A DNA stretch of 64,000 nucleotides from Conus ventricosus (lineage: Eukaryota; Mollusca; Gastropoda; Neogastropoda; Conidae): assembly GCA_018398815.1 (NCBI GenBank), contig CM031601.1, positions 22,543,830-22,607,829 on the forward strand, written 5' to 3'. The translations under genes were made by a program, and so were the position numbers. Shown here piece after piece: positions 35,600 through 48,362 of this stretch (position 1 is the first letter of the stretch; every line of letters begins with the position of its first letter). The notes under the pieces are model-generated. The model saw nothing but the letters and a program-made list of their open reading frames with translations, made no database searches and was not told the origin of the DNA.

Positions 35600-36578
35600 G
35601 GCAAACCCACAGCGTTAAACTATTGTAATCCCCTGTTCCCTGAACTTTTGTCCTTATTCTTTCAGCTAGCGTAGTGTTTTTCAAAAAGTATTCTGTTTAT
35701 AGTTTCTCTGATTCTGCTTGTTTGTGATGTTTAGCTGCGCTCTGTTAGTAGACAGCACTTCTAATTTTGGCCGCCCTTGTACATTAAATCTTGTATTTTC
35801 TGCTGTATTCAAAGCCTTTTCTTCTCGCCCTAAATGTTATCGTCTGCATCAGCCAGTTTATTTTTTTCTTCTTCTTCTCTCTCTTTCCACTCACCAATTT
35901 TTGCTAAATTGTTTTCTGGTTCGCCCCTTATTGACTTTAGACGATCTTTTAACCCCATGATTTCACGCAAAACGCAATGAAAATCGCCAATTGTTTCTAA
36001 TGTTTTTCTGACTGTTTCCTCATTAAAACTCGTCTCAATTTCTGTTGCTGCATCATTTTTCTTGGCCCAAAATCTTGAAAAGAGTCATTTCTATTTCAGA
36101 TCGTGTTGGCAACTCTTGCCCCAAGTTTTGTAAAAGACTAACAGCCTCAGGCCTTAAATTTAAAATTTTAATCGCCTTTGGTCGCAACAGGAATCCCCCT
36201 GTCTAATTGTGTTTAGTTTTAAAAACTTAGTTGGGTCTGGCTTTGTGAACTCTTACAAAATTTCCTCTTGCTAGTTCTAATTACAGATGGGTTGCTTTTA
36301 TCCATCTTAAATCAAAAGACTATGGCCTTCTGGCGGGTCTAGTCCTAAGCTTATATAGAATGAGTTAATTCTATTTTTTAATAGTTCTGCACGAGATGCG
36401 CTAACTGAAGGGGTGTTTCTATTTCTTCTTATATGAAGGGATTGAAGAGCCTTCTGCTGCTCTTTCAAGTTCTTCGCGCAATGAAGGGCCTAATTCTGTT
36501 TCATCTTCTTCAAATGAAGGGCCTGGCAGATCTCTTTCTTCTTCCCGAAGGATCAGGCGCGTCAAAAACTTCATCCAT
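35600..36578 (-). pseudogene. Acidic coiled-coil-type Polinton protein, copy B
   Basis: A plausible start (MDEVFDAPDPSGR) lies at 36578, only 36 bases from the divergent capsid gene start. An acidic N-terminus (EEDETELGPSLREELERA) is followed further in by EETVRKTLETIGDF and LREIMGLKDRLKSIRG, then a Lys/Glu-rich segment: heptad-like, predicted coiled coil. Single-base indels break the frame several times. Divergence from the capsid gene suggests a shared promoter in the AT-rich interval at 36579-36614. Function unknown; minor virion or scaffold protein is a guess. Confidence 0.45.
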
Positions 36579-36614
36579 ATTTTTTATTTATATTCTTTTT
36601 TTTTTTTTAAAAAA

Positions 36615-37860
36615 ATGAACTCATACGGCTGTGACCTCGATCCATACAGAAAGAGAAGGAACCCCATGGCGTAAAAGGTTAAGGCAGACTGTAATTAGCG
36701 TAAATACTCCATCAACAGTTGAGCCTGGACAAACTTTAACAGTCAAGTTTCCCGTCTTTTGGGGCTGAATGATTTATAATGCCAGCACTGCTAAACTATC
36801 ATTAAAATAGATATTAAATCGACAGATCCCAATGCTACTGTTGTCACTAAATTTTGGGCAGGGCTATCGTTAAACATATGGCAATTAAACTGGAGGGTAG
36901 AGAAGTCTTTGTACTAAACGAGGCAGTCATTTTGCCCTCTATTCTGATCTATGGCTGCCTAAAAAAGAAAGAAAAGAGAAAATTTATCAGGAATACAAAG
37001 TCCAAACGGTCCCCCAAGCACAGGGTTAAAGCGGAGGATGCAAAGGATGATGTTAAAGATGAGGCATTAGCAGAAGCATTTGGCAACAGATTCTGCATCC
37101 CTCTAGATTTTGAGTTCTTAAAAACGCATATGTCATATTACCAAAGGGGCACTAAAAGAAAAACTTACTTATCATCTAACATTTAATCCTAGCGGTTCTG
37201 TCGTTCTGTCTGAAGACCCCTTAGCTTTAAAAACCGGTTAGTGACATCTCCCCTTGAGTTTGATGTTGTTACTAACCCTGGACTGGCCAGAACAATTTTT
37301 AACCCGTATAAAAGTAAACGGGTTTTTTTATTATGAAAACGTATGGCCCCTCCACTACAGAAAATAGAAACAAGCGAGACACTCTTTGGAACATAAAATC
37401 TAAATCATCTCTGAAGTCTTGGGAAAAGGGAAATTTTGTTCTTATTTACTGAAGGAACAACTCCTTTTCAAAGAGAATCAGAAGCGTTTTTTTAATCCAA
37501 AAATTGAGAAGGTTGACTGTGTAATAAATGGCAAGTCTGAATCAGTTGTATCAGGTGCGGACTTTTACCTCACCAACACTTTGATGAAATAAGAAAGTTG
37601 TTCGCTGGGGGTAGGCAAAGAGACCTGCAGTTGATCGTGCATGTAAAAAACTTCGCCTTTATGATGTAAAACTTGAAGACACTTAATATCCAAATATGGG
37701 CTGTGGCTGGACATTAGATCTACATTTGACAACAGATTGGTTTGGAAGTGGAAAGGATAGGGGAAGATGGGATAAAAATAAATATTTACAAGAAAGCAGA
37801 CGGAAACGGCCCAATAAAAATGCATGTTTTTATGGTTTGGTGATGCTCAGTTAAACATTG
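36615..37860 (+). pseudogene. Polinton major capsid protein (hexon), copy B
   Basis: Start ATG at 36615 (MNSYGCDLDPYRKRRNP). Later blocks: KIDIKSTDPNATVVT (36815), GRAIVKHMAIKLEGREVFVL (36854), KHRVKAEDAKDDVKDEALAE then GNRFCIPLDFEFLKTHM (37015-37130), LTFNPSG (37180), and near 37500-37800 IEKVDC and RLYDVKLED. The 'RF.IPLDFE.L..HM..YQ' segment and its surroundings are the signature of the double jelly-roll capsid protein of animal Polintons/adintoviruses. Expected length is about 420 residues. It is broken by at least five frame changes, mostly next to short homopolymers. The packaging ATPase follows on the same strand. Confidence 0.78.
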
Positions 37861-37899
37861 AAGAAAACAGGCTAAAAGACCGGCTTATTAAAATGTAGA

Positions 37900-38520
37900 A
37901 GAAATATTCTAATAAAAACAGATGGTAGCTTGAATTTCTGCCAAAAGATCCGCACTGTTCTCTTATCTGCGGGATTACTGGGTGTGGGAAAACTGCTTCG
38001 GACTTGATTTGTTACAAACAATATACAGGTTTCATTACGAGTACATTGTTATATTCTGCACAACCTTAAGCACAACAAATCTTTACAAAGAAAGGAAATT
38101 TATTTGGACAGACGAGAAATATTTTTAGTTGATCCCAGCGACAAACTGAGCGACTGTTTAGAACATTACTATAGACTATTTTAGGGAACTGAAACACTGT
38201 TTATTTGATGACTGTTCAGCTGAACGAGACATTGTTTAAAAAAAGAAAAGCTCTGTCAAAGCTACCTTTAGTGGACGCCACGCATTATTTTCTGTGTGGC
38301 TCTTAACTCAAAAATATAATGCTGTCTAAAAGACTTTAGATCGCCAGTTAAAACAGTTGTATTATTTTACACTAAGGACAAAGATAGTTTTGAAGAATGT
38401 TTAAGTGAAAAAATTTTATAATAAGGACAAAGTTTAGCTAAAAAAAATAAAAAGGGAGTTAGAAAAATCTAAGCACGCTAAGCTATGCTTGCGGACTGAC
38501 CCTCCAGTTCAATACGTTTG
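37900..38520 (+). pseudogene. Polinton DNA-packaging ATPase, copy B
   Basis: A P-loop of the GxxGxGKT type is encoded at about 37971-37997 (GITGCGKT as pieced by eye from adjacent frames). The FIVDDCSAERD-like Walker B region lies at about 38190-38235, and a segment corresponding to LTQKYN at 38300-38325. These are the hallmarks of the A32/FtsK-HerA ATPase that fills capsids in Polintons and related viruses. About 200-230 residues expected. Several single-base indels break the frame. Confidence 0.72.
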
Positions 38521-38590
38521 TTATTTATAATTTGTTTATTATTGATTGCTTATAACAATTTGTTTTAATTTAATTTTAATATTAAAAAGA

Positions 38591-39230
38591 ATGTCTCGAA
38601 GCCAGAATCAAAAACGGAGCTAGCTCCTAAATGCGTTGCAGTAGAAATTAAAAGACCTAGCAGACACAACCGAGTTTGATCTAATAGGGGTGCCAGGAAA
38701 TGTTTATTGGATTTGAGTACACAGATGACAGGGTTTACAAACGAACGCAATTGAAGACAAAAAAACGACAGCAATATCCACCCTAGAAGAGATAACAATT
38801 TTTAAAGGGCAAACGACTTTGGCAAAAACGAATACAAACTTCATAAAGAGAATGCTTGGGCGGGTTTCTTCCTGAAATTAACTGGGAGTTTAAATTTGAC
38901 TTGCGAAGTCCCAATGATAATTTGATAAAAAATACAATTTTAGAAAAATTTTGGAATGGGGTCCCTTTCTTGCATTTTTCCCGGAACCCACAACAGAAAA
39001 AGCAGATTGAAATTAGTTTGATATAAGCATGAAAAAGTGTTTGAGCAGAAAAAAGTTCCTTAGTAGGGGGGGATGAAACAGAAAACCCTATTTTTAAATT
39101 CCCAAAAACCAAACAATGCCCCGCTGCAAATTTGATTTTTTTTTTTAAAAAAATTACTCCGGGCGAGCAAAATTTGGGTTTGCCAGAACATGTTTTTTGC
39201 AAGGGGCCCTTAAAATTTAAAAGGCTGAAA
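38591..39230 (+). pseudogene. Unknown Polinton gene after the ATPase, copy B
   Basis: ATG at 38591 (MSRSQNQK). Blocks: DLADTTEFDLIGVPGNVYWI (38655), TQLKTKKRQQYP (38750), KGKRLWQKRI (38808) and INWEFKFDLRSPND (38875). Strongly basic in the middle, which suits DNA or capsid binding. The cysteine protease of Polintons often lies in this part of the element, but its His/Cys signature is not visible, so I leave it unnamed. The end is uncertain because the consensus becomes poor at about 38900. Confidence 0.4.
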
Positions 39231-39639
39231 ACTTAGTTCCCCTCTTAGGTTTTTTAATTGCTATTATTTAAAACGGGACAAAAAAAAACCCCCTTGTATC
39301 ATCTGAAAAGGGTTTTCTGTGAATGTTGACATAGCCCAAAAAAAAACAGCAACCCGATTTTTTTTTCATTACGTTTGTTATTTTTTGCTTTTTTCTCTTT
39401 TGTTTGAAGTTTTTCCAAAAGGGAATTTTAATAAGAAGTATGTACAAGTTTAATAAAAAAAATAAACTTTTTTAAAAAGGGAGGAAAAAACGGGTTTAGG
39501 GTAAGCAAAAAATCCAACTTAAAAAAGGAAAATTGAAAGAAAGGGGGAAAGTATAGAGAACTAAAAAAAATTATGTTTAAAGCTTTAAAAAACTCTTTCT
39601 TATGAAAATTTACTGGCTCTTTGGCCGACAATTTAAGGG

Positions 39640-41020
39640 CTGGGTCGGGGGTTTTGGTTTTTTTGCCTCTGGGGCTGGGGCGCCAGTCTCTTTGGGTTTT
39701 GGGGGCTTGGTTGGGGTTGGGCCCCAAAGCCCTTTGTTTGTAATTTGCTTTTTAAAAAAATTAAACTCCTAAATTACAAAGCCCATGCCTTTGGTAGCCC
39801 TAAAATCAGCAAAACGTTGCTCATTTGTTTAAAGGGTTTTAAGCAAATTTTTAAAAGGTTGGAAAGCTTTTCGACAAAAATTTTCAGAAGCTTTTTGGCC
39901 GCGGTGAGGATTAAAACCCGGCAAAAAATTGAACTTAAAAGGGAGTGGAAAGATTTTTAAATTCAGGGACAGGTAACATGAATTCAATTAAAAAAAAAAC
40001 CATTAAAAACAAACCCATCATTTTTTAAACCCTAAAAGGGTAAAAAAAAAATTTAAAAAAAAAATACAAATTTTTTTTTTTTTTAACTCACTGTGTTTGG
40101 TGGGAAAATTTTGCGCTTTTCGCGAAAAAAAAGGATCTTTTAAGGGCATTTTTTTTTGACGTAGTACCCCCCTAGAAAGAGAGTCTCTCTTAAATAATAC
40201 ACTGGAGGATTGTTTTCAAAATTTCTTTCAAACTTCTTTAAGGCGTCTACCCTCATATAGGATCTGGGGGGCTCTAATTTAACATCCCCCTCCCCTCTCC
40301 GGAAAGCTTTAAAGTTTTCTTCCTTTTAGTCCAAACGGAAAGGGATTTTTTTTGGCCCCCTGAAACATTTTCGTAATGCTTTTTTTTTTTTTAATTTAAA
40401 TCGCGTTTAAACGGGTTTAAGCCCTTTTGTTTTTAAATTCTTCATTGTTCTTGGCGCAAAAGACTGCTGGCAACCCCCTTCCCTTCTGTGTTAGGCTTTT
40501 CTGTCCATAATTTCTTTGTGATTTTGATGGGAAAAACAGGCGTTCGCTAGTTTTTTTATTAAATTTTCATAGGCTTGTATCTTTGGTTCCCTGGGATCCC
40601 CTTTTAAAAACGGGAAACATGATTTTTTTAAAAAAAAACCCGGGGTTTACGAACTTTAAACTTTTTTTCCATCATCAACTTGAAATAAATCCTGGATACT
40701 TTAATGGGCCTCCCCATGTATTTTTGTTGTAAAGCCACAGCCACAGCAGTTGAGCTTTTTATTTTTTAAAAGGTTTCAGCGTATTTTGAAGCCAGTAACA
40801 ACAATCAAAGAATACTTTAAATTTTTTTTCTTTAACTTTGTCATGTGGAAGTTTCCAAAAAGTCCACTGGGGGGTTTTTTTTTTGGGAAACTGAGTTAAA
40901 AAAAATCTAGGTCCTTTTTAATTCTTTTTGGGCGGGGCAGATATTTTCCCCAAAATTCCCTTTTTTAAAAGGGCCAGTCTTTCCCCTTTCCGATTCAGAC
41001 ACTCTTGCAGCTTTACTCGT
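39640..41020 (-). pseudogene. Polinton retroviral-type integrase, copy B (broken)
   Basis: Minus-strand pieces near 40780-40560 read STAVAVALQQKYMGRP, then KNHVS, KGIPGNQR and, further on, NTEGKG: the sequence around the second Asp and the Glu of an integrase DDE core, in the same order as copy A. A Pro/Lys-rich tail (PNPNQAPKTQRDW...) around 39600-39727 could be its C-terminus or a separate small gene. The chromodomain sometimes found in Polinton integrases is not recognisable. Confidence 0.5.
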
Positions 41021-41224
41021 TTTTTCCAAAAACAGTCTTTTTTTTCCCAAATACCCTTTGGAGAATAAAAATTTTTTTGTATTCTATTGTCCATAAGAAG
41101 GACTGTTTTTTAATTTGTATTTTTTTTTTTTTTTTGTTTGTTTTTTACAAAAAATTTTAGATTGCCCCCTTAAGCCAAAATTTTAAAGCCAATTTTCTGC
41201 TATTTTCTGTTCTTCGAGGGTTCA

Positions 41225-41560
41225 AAAAGTCTACAGTTCCGGCGGCGGCGATGTTAGAAACTTTTTTTTCCTGTCACTAAGAATCCCATTCATTGCCTCA
41301 TCAACGTCTGTAATTTTTGGGGCTCTCATGTCCCTTTTTTCTTTTAAATTTTTTAAATTAAATTTAAAGTCTAAGGGGGCCCAATTCCCTTTTCCGAAAA
41401 GCGTCTTTTGGGCCTTAGCAAAATCTTCTTTTGTTTTTTGTCTTGGCTTTCCCTCTTTTTCATAAATTTCGCAATTCACAAAAATAAAATTGCTTCCAGA
41501 AAATCAAAAGCTTTAAAAAATAGCTCCCCTACATCATAACTACTCCCGCCATTTTTTTAA
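41225..41560 (-). pseudogene. Unknown Polinton gene upstream of integrase, copy B
   Basis: The frame contains EKEGKPRQKTKEDFAKAQKT and ITDVDEAMNGILSDRKKKF. It corresponds in position and partly in sequence to 19480-19770 of copy A. Charged, no membrane segment, not recognised. The two copies read differently enough that consensus error must affect both. Confidence 0.3.
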
Positions 41561-42589
41561 AAATTTATTTTCTTATGAATTAATTTTTTCTAAAAACTTA
41601 ATTTTTGGGATAACCCCCTGGGGTAAAAAAAAGTCTTTTGGGGAAATTTCCCTGCATTTAATTACAACCTAAAACCCCTTAAACAACATCCTCAATTTTA
41701 AAACCTTTCCTAGGTCAGCTGGCTTCTTTAAACATGTTTTTTCCCAAAACACCCCTAAAGCCTATACTAAGGCCACTAATTACGCAGAGGGTAAATCGTA
41801 TTGATAATTTTTTTTTTTTTCCACTCATCTTTTTTTAACTAAAAAAGTAATTAAATAATCAAAAAACAAAAGGCGTCTATGGTTTTTAATCGTTATTTTT
41901 TTGTTAAACCCTAAAAAAAATTTGGGAAAAATATTTTTGGGGGAATCTTCTATTTTCCCATGTTGGGCGGTTTTTTTCCTAACAAACATTTTGCAAGGGT
42001 TAAATTAAACTATAACCCAAATTGATAGGCCCCTGCATAAAAAACCAAATTTAAACCCCGGGTTTTAAAAAGTTTTTTTATTTTTTTTATTGTTTTTTTA
42101 AAAATTTGGTTTGTGACAAAATTTTTAAAAGTATGGGAGAAAGCAAACTATTTTCCTTTCCCCACTGCCTTTAAAGAAAGATTATATTCTTTTTCCCTGC
42201 GTTTTTGGGAAAAACTAACAGTATTTGGGCGATGAATTTAATTTATTGAAAAAACCCAAAACAACTGTCTCCCTTCAACGTTGAGAAGTACTACGCTAGG
42301 TATGGGGGCCCCACTAGGATCAAAAATGGGTTTGATCGGGGGGGTCAGAAAATTGTTTTCCCTTTATGCAAAATTTTAAAGTAAGATGGCGCCATTTGGG
42401 ATTCAGAAGAAGTTTTAAAAAAAGATTTTTCACAAGATGGGTTTTAAAAAGTCAAAAAATTTTTGCGTGCTTTAAATTACAGATTTGGGACGATGAATGC
42501 CCTTTTCATCAGGGGTTTAAATTACTTTTAATCTTATTAATTTTGATCATTTTAAATTTTTAAAATCGCAATAAAAAAAAAAGACGATC

Positions 42590-42890
42590 GGGAAAAAGAA
42601 GCCGCCGCAGGACATCCCCCGGGACCCCCGGGAGCGAAGTACCACAAGTAAAAGCCCCCAAGGGGAATGTTATTTAAGCCTAAAAATCCTGGCGTTGTTG
42701 GGGGGACGAAAACTAGCTGAAGGGAACAACGGGAGAAATCAAACCAATCGCAAAAAAAAAATTTTATTAGTTATTAATACAACATCGCCGCCACCAACAA
42801 AAAAACCCCATTAACAACAACACAATCAAACAAACAAAAAAAATTATCATTAGTTTGGGGGGTGCTGCTGCTTTTTTTGGTGGTTTTTTT
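42590..42890 (-). pseudogene. Small membrane protein, copy B
   Basis: Keeps the hydrophobic helix followed by a Pro/Gly-rich tail seen in the cleaner copy A gene (20790-21139), but with stops caused by indels. The conserved location between polymerase and integrase supports it as a real gene of the element. Confidence 0.35.
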
Positions 42891-43439
42891 CCCTAAAAAT
42901 CCCTAACACCCTTTTTTCAACAACGTGCAACCCCCACAGAAAAAAAACCCAAGGCTTCTCCCCCCAAAAAAAAGAGAAACCCCCTCCCGTAACCTTTTTC
43001 TATGAAAATTTTTTTTAAGAACGATAAAGTACAATTAAGAACTAAATAAATACAAGTTAAGTTAGTTATAAAAAGTTTTTTTTAAAGTTAAGTGAAAGTA
43101 AAAAAAAATTTTAAATGTAATTTTAGTTTTTTAAAAGGGTTTTTGTTAAGTACTAGTTGGGTTTCCCCCCCAAAATTTAAGTTCTTGTTATGTTCTTAAG
43201 TTTTTTTCTTGTTATGTTTTTTAAATTTTAAGTACTATTTTAGGCTCCAAAGGGTTAAGTAAAAACCCAAGTCATAAATTTAAATTTTAAAAGTTCCCCA
43301 AATTCCCTACAGCATTAAAAACTCCTTTTTTTAACGTAAGTTTCTTGTTTTTGTTAGAGCAAAGCGATTTTTGTTAATAGCAGTTGTTTTATTTATGGGG
43401 AGTAAGCGCAGATTAAAAATTTTGTGATAAAATACTTTA

Positions 43440-46109
43440 TTTTCAAAGAGAGCTTGTTGTATTTGGGCCGGTGATTTTATTTTTTTTTGGGAAAACTCTT
43501 TTTTTTATGCCTTTTACTTTTTTCATTAAAGAAGTGGCGGAAAACGCTATACATTTTTGACCAAAAACCCAAAATTTTATTTTTTTTTAAAACTTTTCCC
43601 TTTTTAAGTTCATCCTTCATCTTTCCAATTAATTTCTTTTTTAAACATTGAAGGGTAAAAAATGCCTTTAGGATAGTCACATGTGTCGTAAAACCTTTTT
43701 AAAACCCCTTTACCCCATTTTTCGGTTTCTAATTTTTTAAAAAAGCCCTTTGGGGGGGGACGTCTAGAATAAAAGGATCAGTGCTGTGTAAAGGCCCCTT
43801 GCTTCGGGGTACCGGGGTTTAAATTTGGTCTTAAGTTTTTCCCAAACCTTAAATTTTCTTTGAAAACCTCTAATAGGGAAAAGGCCGATAACCCGGGCTT
43901 GCCCAACAAACATCCTTTTTTTCATCAAATGCCAACCAAGCTGTTTTTTAAATCTTCTAAAGTTTTGGATTTTTGGTTTAGGGCAAATTTAAATTTGCCT
44001 TGGTTTTTTTTTTAAACAAATTTTTCACCCCTTTGCGTTTGGGTTTTACTTTCCCCAAAGGTTTTGCCAAAACGCTTTTGGGTTCTTCTTTTTAAAAAAG
44101 AATTTCTTTTTCTGAGCATCAGGGGCCCTTGGGGTTCTAAGATCAGTTTTCCCCTTTTTGGGATTTTTGGCCTCAAAAAAAGGCCTCTTAAATCACAGAA
44201 AATTATTCTGTGAACGCTTCGCTTTAATCCGTGTTTTTTAAGAAAAAACCTTTTCCCACCTGAAATGACACACATATTTAGTTTTATGTCTAAAAATTGG
44301 GAACAATTTTTAGGGGGTTTGGGATGGGACTCATCTTTAATCTTTTTTGCGGCAAAAGGGAAACCCTTTTGTGGGAAGGGGTATTTTCTTTAGAAAAATT
44401 TTAAGTCAATTTCCCAAAGGTTTTTCCCCTGCTGGATTTTCAGGCGAAAGCTTGAAAACTACCAACACGTTTTTAACATCATGGGCCCCTTTTTTAAATT
44501 TTAAAGTTTCTCAGTGGAAGGGGTTTGATCATGGCCCATCCATATTTTTTTGTTTGCGTAAATTTCTTAAAAATATTTGGAAATTTTTTGGGTTTGGGGT
44601 AAAAAACGCCCTAAAAACTTGTTTTTGGCTTTAAAATTAAGGATGTGAGGCCATGCTAATTTAACCCCCCCAGCCCGTTTTAATTTTTTGGGGTTGGGGG
44701 GTTGATCGAAATTAAGTCAATCTAATTTTTGGGAAGATTTTTAAGAAAAGGCGTCCAAGAAAGGCCGGGGGGCAAAAATTTTGTAATTGATGGGGTCTAA
44801 GTTGTAATGTTTCATGCATTTTAATTTCTGAAATTTCTAAAAGGAGTCCCCAATTTTAAACCCCTTTCACCCAAAATAAATATTGATCGTGAAATCCCCC
44901 ATTTGTTTTCACATTTTTTTTCTGCCCCAGGTTTTCTGAGGTATTCTTATTCAAGTCAGTTAGTCTTTCCCTCTAAAACTAGAAAAAAAAGCCCTTTTTA
45001 GGGGGGAAGTGATCTTCATCAAACCTTTTCCCACGAGTTCTTGAAATTCATAAGGTTAGACCCCCCTTTAAACGAAACAAAAATTTGGATCAAAGAATTT
45101 TTTTGTGTTTGGGAAAAAGTCTTTTAGAGTTCCTGTAATTTATCTAACAAGCCATCAGTTTTTTGGGCTGAGTCAAAAAAGGGAAAAAAATTTGTCAAGG
45201 TAAAAGTCTTGTCCCTTTTCTGAAGACGGTGCAATGCAGGAAACCCCTCTTATTTTCAAGTCCCCTGTTTGCATATAAAATTTGAGAATCGAACCCTCGT
45301 AAGTTATGAAAGAAGATAGGCAGTTTCCATGTTTTAAAGGGGTAAACCTTTAATTAAAAGATTTCAATTGTTGTGTGTCCCCCCTCAAACTTTCCAGAAA
45401 TTATATCGGGGCCTTTTTCGGGGTTTTGATAATTACTTTATTGCAAACCCAACAGGCGTAGAAGTTTAATAACGTTCTTGGTTTCGGGAGTCATAACAAT
45501 TCTGAAAGATTTAGTTTTTTTGGTTTAACTGATTCCCAAATTTGTTTCATCTGTTCTACTAGCCGCTTTTGGGGCCCCCTGTAAACCCTCAGGTGTTGTG
45601 TGTTGGCCTTCTAAACCCAAAAAAATTTAAACGCTTTAAAAAACAGATTTATGGTGGGTTAAAAAGGTTTTTTTTTGGGTTCTTGCTGTTGCGGGCCATG
45701 TCCTGGGGAAATTTTTGATTCAAAGTCAGCTTTAAACCACGTATGGGCCCCTTTTCATTTTGGGTAAATTTTTAAAATTTAACTTTTGACCCAGGTTTAA
45801 AGGTGTAAGGAGTTGGGTTTCACAGCCTACAAAATTTTTTAAAACCGTTTTTTAAATGAATGGCAGCTGCTTTTATAGTAGGGGTTTGCCAAAAACCTTC
45901 TACAAAACTCTTTTTAAACATGAACCTTTTATGTTAAAAAAACCCTAAGCCTGCTTTTTTGTTTAAATTTAAAACATAATGACCCCTTAGAACCTTTTGG
46001 GAAACAGGATCAAGTTACAGTTTGAAGGCGGTTTTTCCAAAAGTAGGGGCGTTGGGGGAAACCCTTAAGGAATATTTCAGCTTTTAAAGCCATGTGGATT
46101 CGTTTACAT
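43440..46109 (-). pseudogene. DNA polymerase B, copy B, C-terminal part
   Basis: Runs from the LTR insertion (46109) to the C-terminus near 43440. The catalytic motif C region is better kept than in copy A: minus-strand 43787-43764 reads STDPFIL, one or two bases from the expected Tyr-x-Asp-Thr-Asp-Ser pattern. The C-terminal segment at 43477-43680 gives LIGKMKDELKKG and SKMYSVF. The rest, including the Cys/His cluster near 45900-45780, is legible only in patches. The polymerase would copy the element by protein priming. Confidence 0.65.
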
Positions 46110-48362
46110 TGTCACGAGTTTGTCCGGGCCTACGCGTTTCGGGCCCACCTAGGGGGGCGGGAAATTTCTTATTTGTTTTTTGTTTGTTGCTGTTGTCGTG
46201 TAACCCTCCCCTTAGGGTGGGTTGTGGGCAGTTTTCCCTTGGGGTGGGGCAGCCAACTTTGGTTTGCCCTTTTTCCCTCTCCCTTCTCTAATTCCAAACC
46301 CCAGGGCCCCCGCTATTCATCCTGGGAAAATTCAAGGGTGGCCGGTACCTTTTTTCTCGAACTTTCTGTCTATCGGCCTCTCGCCTGTCTTTATACCTGT
46401 CGCAGTGCTTTGGGGGTTTTTGGGGGGGTTTTAAGATTCCCCACTCTGTGACGCAGCATGGCATTTTCGGCCCCCTTTTTGAGGGGGGTTTTTGCTCTTC
46501 ACTCCCGGGGGAAGTTTGGCTCTGGGGGCGCCCGGGTCCCCGTCCTGGTTCTTTACCTTATCGCGAGAGTACTTTAGTACTTTTAATTCCTGTATCCCGG
46601 AGGAGGGGACATCATTTTTCTGTTTCCGCATCTTTTGCCTCTGTCCCTCATGGAAGAGGGTTTGAGGGAGATCCCCCCGTTTACCCCCGCCCTTTAGGGT
46701 TTAAACCCCCGGGGAGCTGGGTAAGCAACAGTTTCGTGGGCTGTTTGTTTTTTTATTTTTGGTTTTTAGGCCCGGGTTAGGCTTCGTTTTGCGCAATTTT
46801 TTTTTTGTTTTTTGAAAATTTTAAAAGGAATATTGTGTGAGACCTTTTTCTGGTTTTAAATTTAATCTTTAAAACCCGGGCCCTTCTAAATTATTTCCAA
46901 TAATTTTTTCTTTTTTTTTATGTTCAGGGGGATGCGGTTGTCGGGGGGGAAGGGGGAGAACCTGGGGATTTAGGGGTTTTGGAAAATTGCTTGGGGCTCG
47001 ACGTCCCCCCCTGTAAAATTCGCCGGGGCTTTTATCCTTTGGCCCCCCGTCTTTTGTGGGGGGCAAGGGACGAGTTTTATGGGTTTTCGTGGCCCGGGGT
47101 GGCTTTATTTGTCGTTCGGTTTTGGTTGGGTTTGGGGATTTGTGTTATTTTGAAATGGGGTTTAAAAATTTTGACAGTTTTGCCATTGAATTATTATTTG
47201 CAAATTTGGTGGGAGTTTTAAGCGATGGTCCCCTGGTTTTTTATTTCCCCAAGGGAAAGGGAAAAAGTTAAGCGTGAGTGAGAGAAGGGGGGAGTTTTTT
47301 CATTTTTTTTTTATAACCCGTTGATTTAAAGCGTCTTTTTCCCGCATCGGGGGGAAAATTTTTTCTGGTTTACGTGTGCGTTGAATAACTTCCCCCTCGC
47401 CCATCATGCGAGTGGGTAAGACTTGCAGCAATGGGGCGACGGTACTTTACGGCAGGGGTTTCCGACCCTTCTTCCTTCCTCCTTCCTTCTTCTTTTTTTC
47501 TCCCCCCGACTCCCCCTCCCGCCGTCCCCCCCCCCCCGGGGGGTTCACCTGGAGCACGAATGGATGGGCCAAAGTGCTGGCGGGCCCCGTTTGGGCCCAG
47601 ACCCCGGCGTTTTTTGGTGCCACGCGCTGGGTTTGGGCCCGCCTTTGGGCGGGACCGTGGGGGGCAGGGGGGGCCCGCCGTCTCAAAATGGCCGGCCTGG
47701 GCCCCCCGTCCGGACCTCCAGTAACAGCTTCGGGCCCCCCCCCCCCCCCCCGGGAAAAGGGCCCCCCAATTTCCCCCCTTGGGGGGTCGGGGGGTGTCGG
47801 CTTTGGGCGAAATCCCCGCGGAACCCAAACCCGGCTCGGAGCACCCTGGTTTCAAAAAGGGTGCTCCCGGGGGTCTTGACGGGGCAGGGAAAGTGGCGCA
47901 AAAACCGGGGGTGAGGAAAGGGTCAATATGGAAAAAATTTCTTTTTTTTGTTTTACATGTCATATTTTCTGGAATGCTGTAATTGTTGGGGGTGTACGTC
48001 GTTTTTTGAAATAAATTTTTTTAATCGTGCATGTTGTGGGTGTGGGAGGTTTCTTGATTTCGTTTTTGAAAGTTGTGTGCGTTTGGGTGCTTGATCGTGA
48101 TTGTGCTTTTTGTGTGCGTTTTGGGGTGCTTGAAACGTGATTTGGGATGTTGTTTGGGGTTTTGGGATTTCTTTATTGTGATCGGAAAGGTGCGTGTGTT
48201 GGGAAAGTTTTTTTTGCTGGGTGGGAAAAAATGGGGTTTGTTTATCGGGAATCTTTTTGTGTGGTTTTCCCTTTCGGAGCGTGTGGGGTCTGTTTACTCC
48301 CTTCACTCCCCCCTAGACCGTTTCCCGGGCAGGCCCGGGCCTTAAAGGGGTCGGCGTGGGCA
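46110..48362 (+). repeat. 5' LTR (about 2.25 kb)
   Basis: Matches 52451-54717 from end to end: shared landmarks include GTTTGTTGCTG...TGTCGTG near 46180, TTTCTCGAACTTTCTGTCTATCGG near 46351, and CGTGCATG near 48025. An AATAAA at 48009-48014 is a possible polyadenylation signal. The 3' boundary is set by alignment with the other LTR (TCGGCGTGGGCA against TCGGCCCTGACA). GC-rich parts carry long C and G runs, so the length is approximate. Confidence 0.82.

Noticed and set aside
38591..39230. Polinton maturation protease
   Set aside because: The position fits, but I could not see the catalytic His and Cys motifs in any frame, so it is left as unknown.
47370..48345. Pro/Gly-rich open frames up to about 197 codons in the GC-rich LTR
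   Set aside because: Both LTRs give different frames at the same place, and C/G homopolymers create them; no conserved start or motif.
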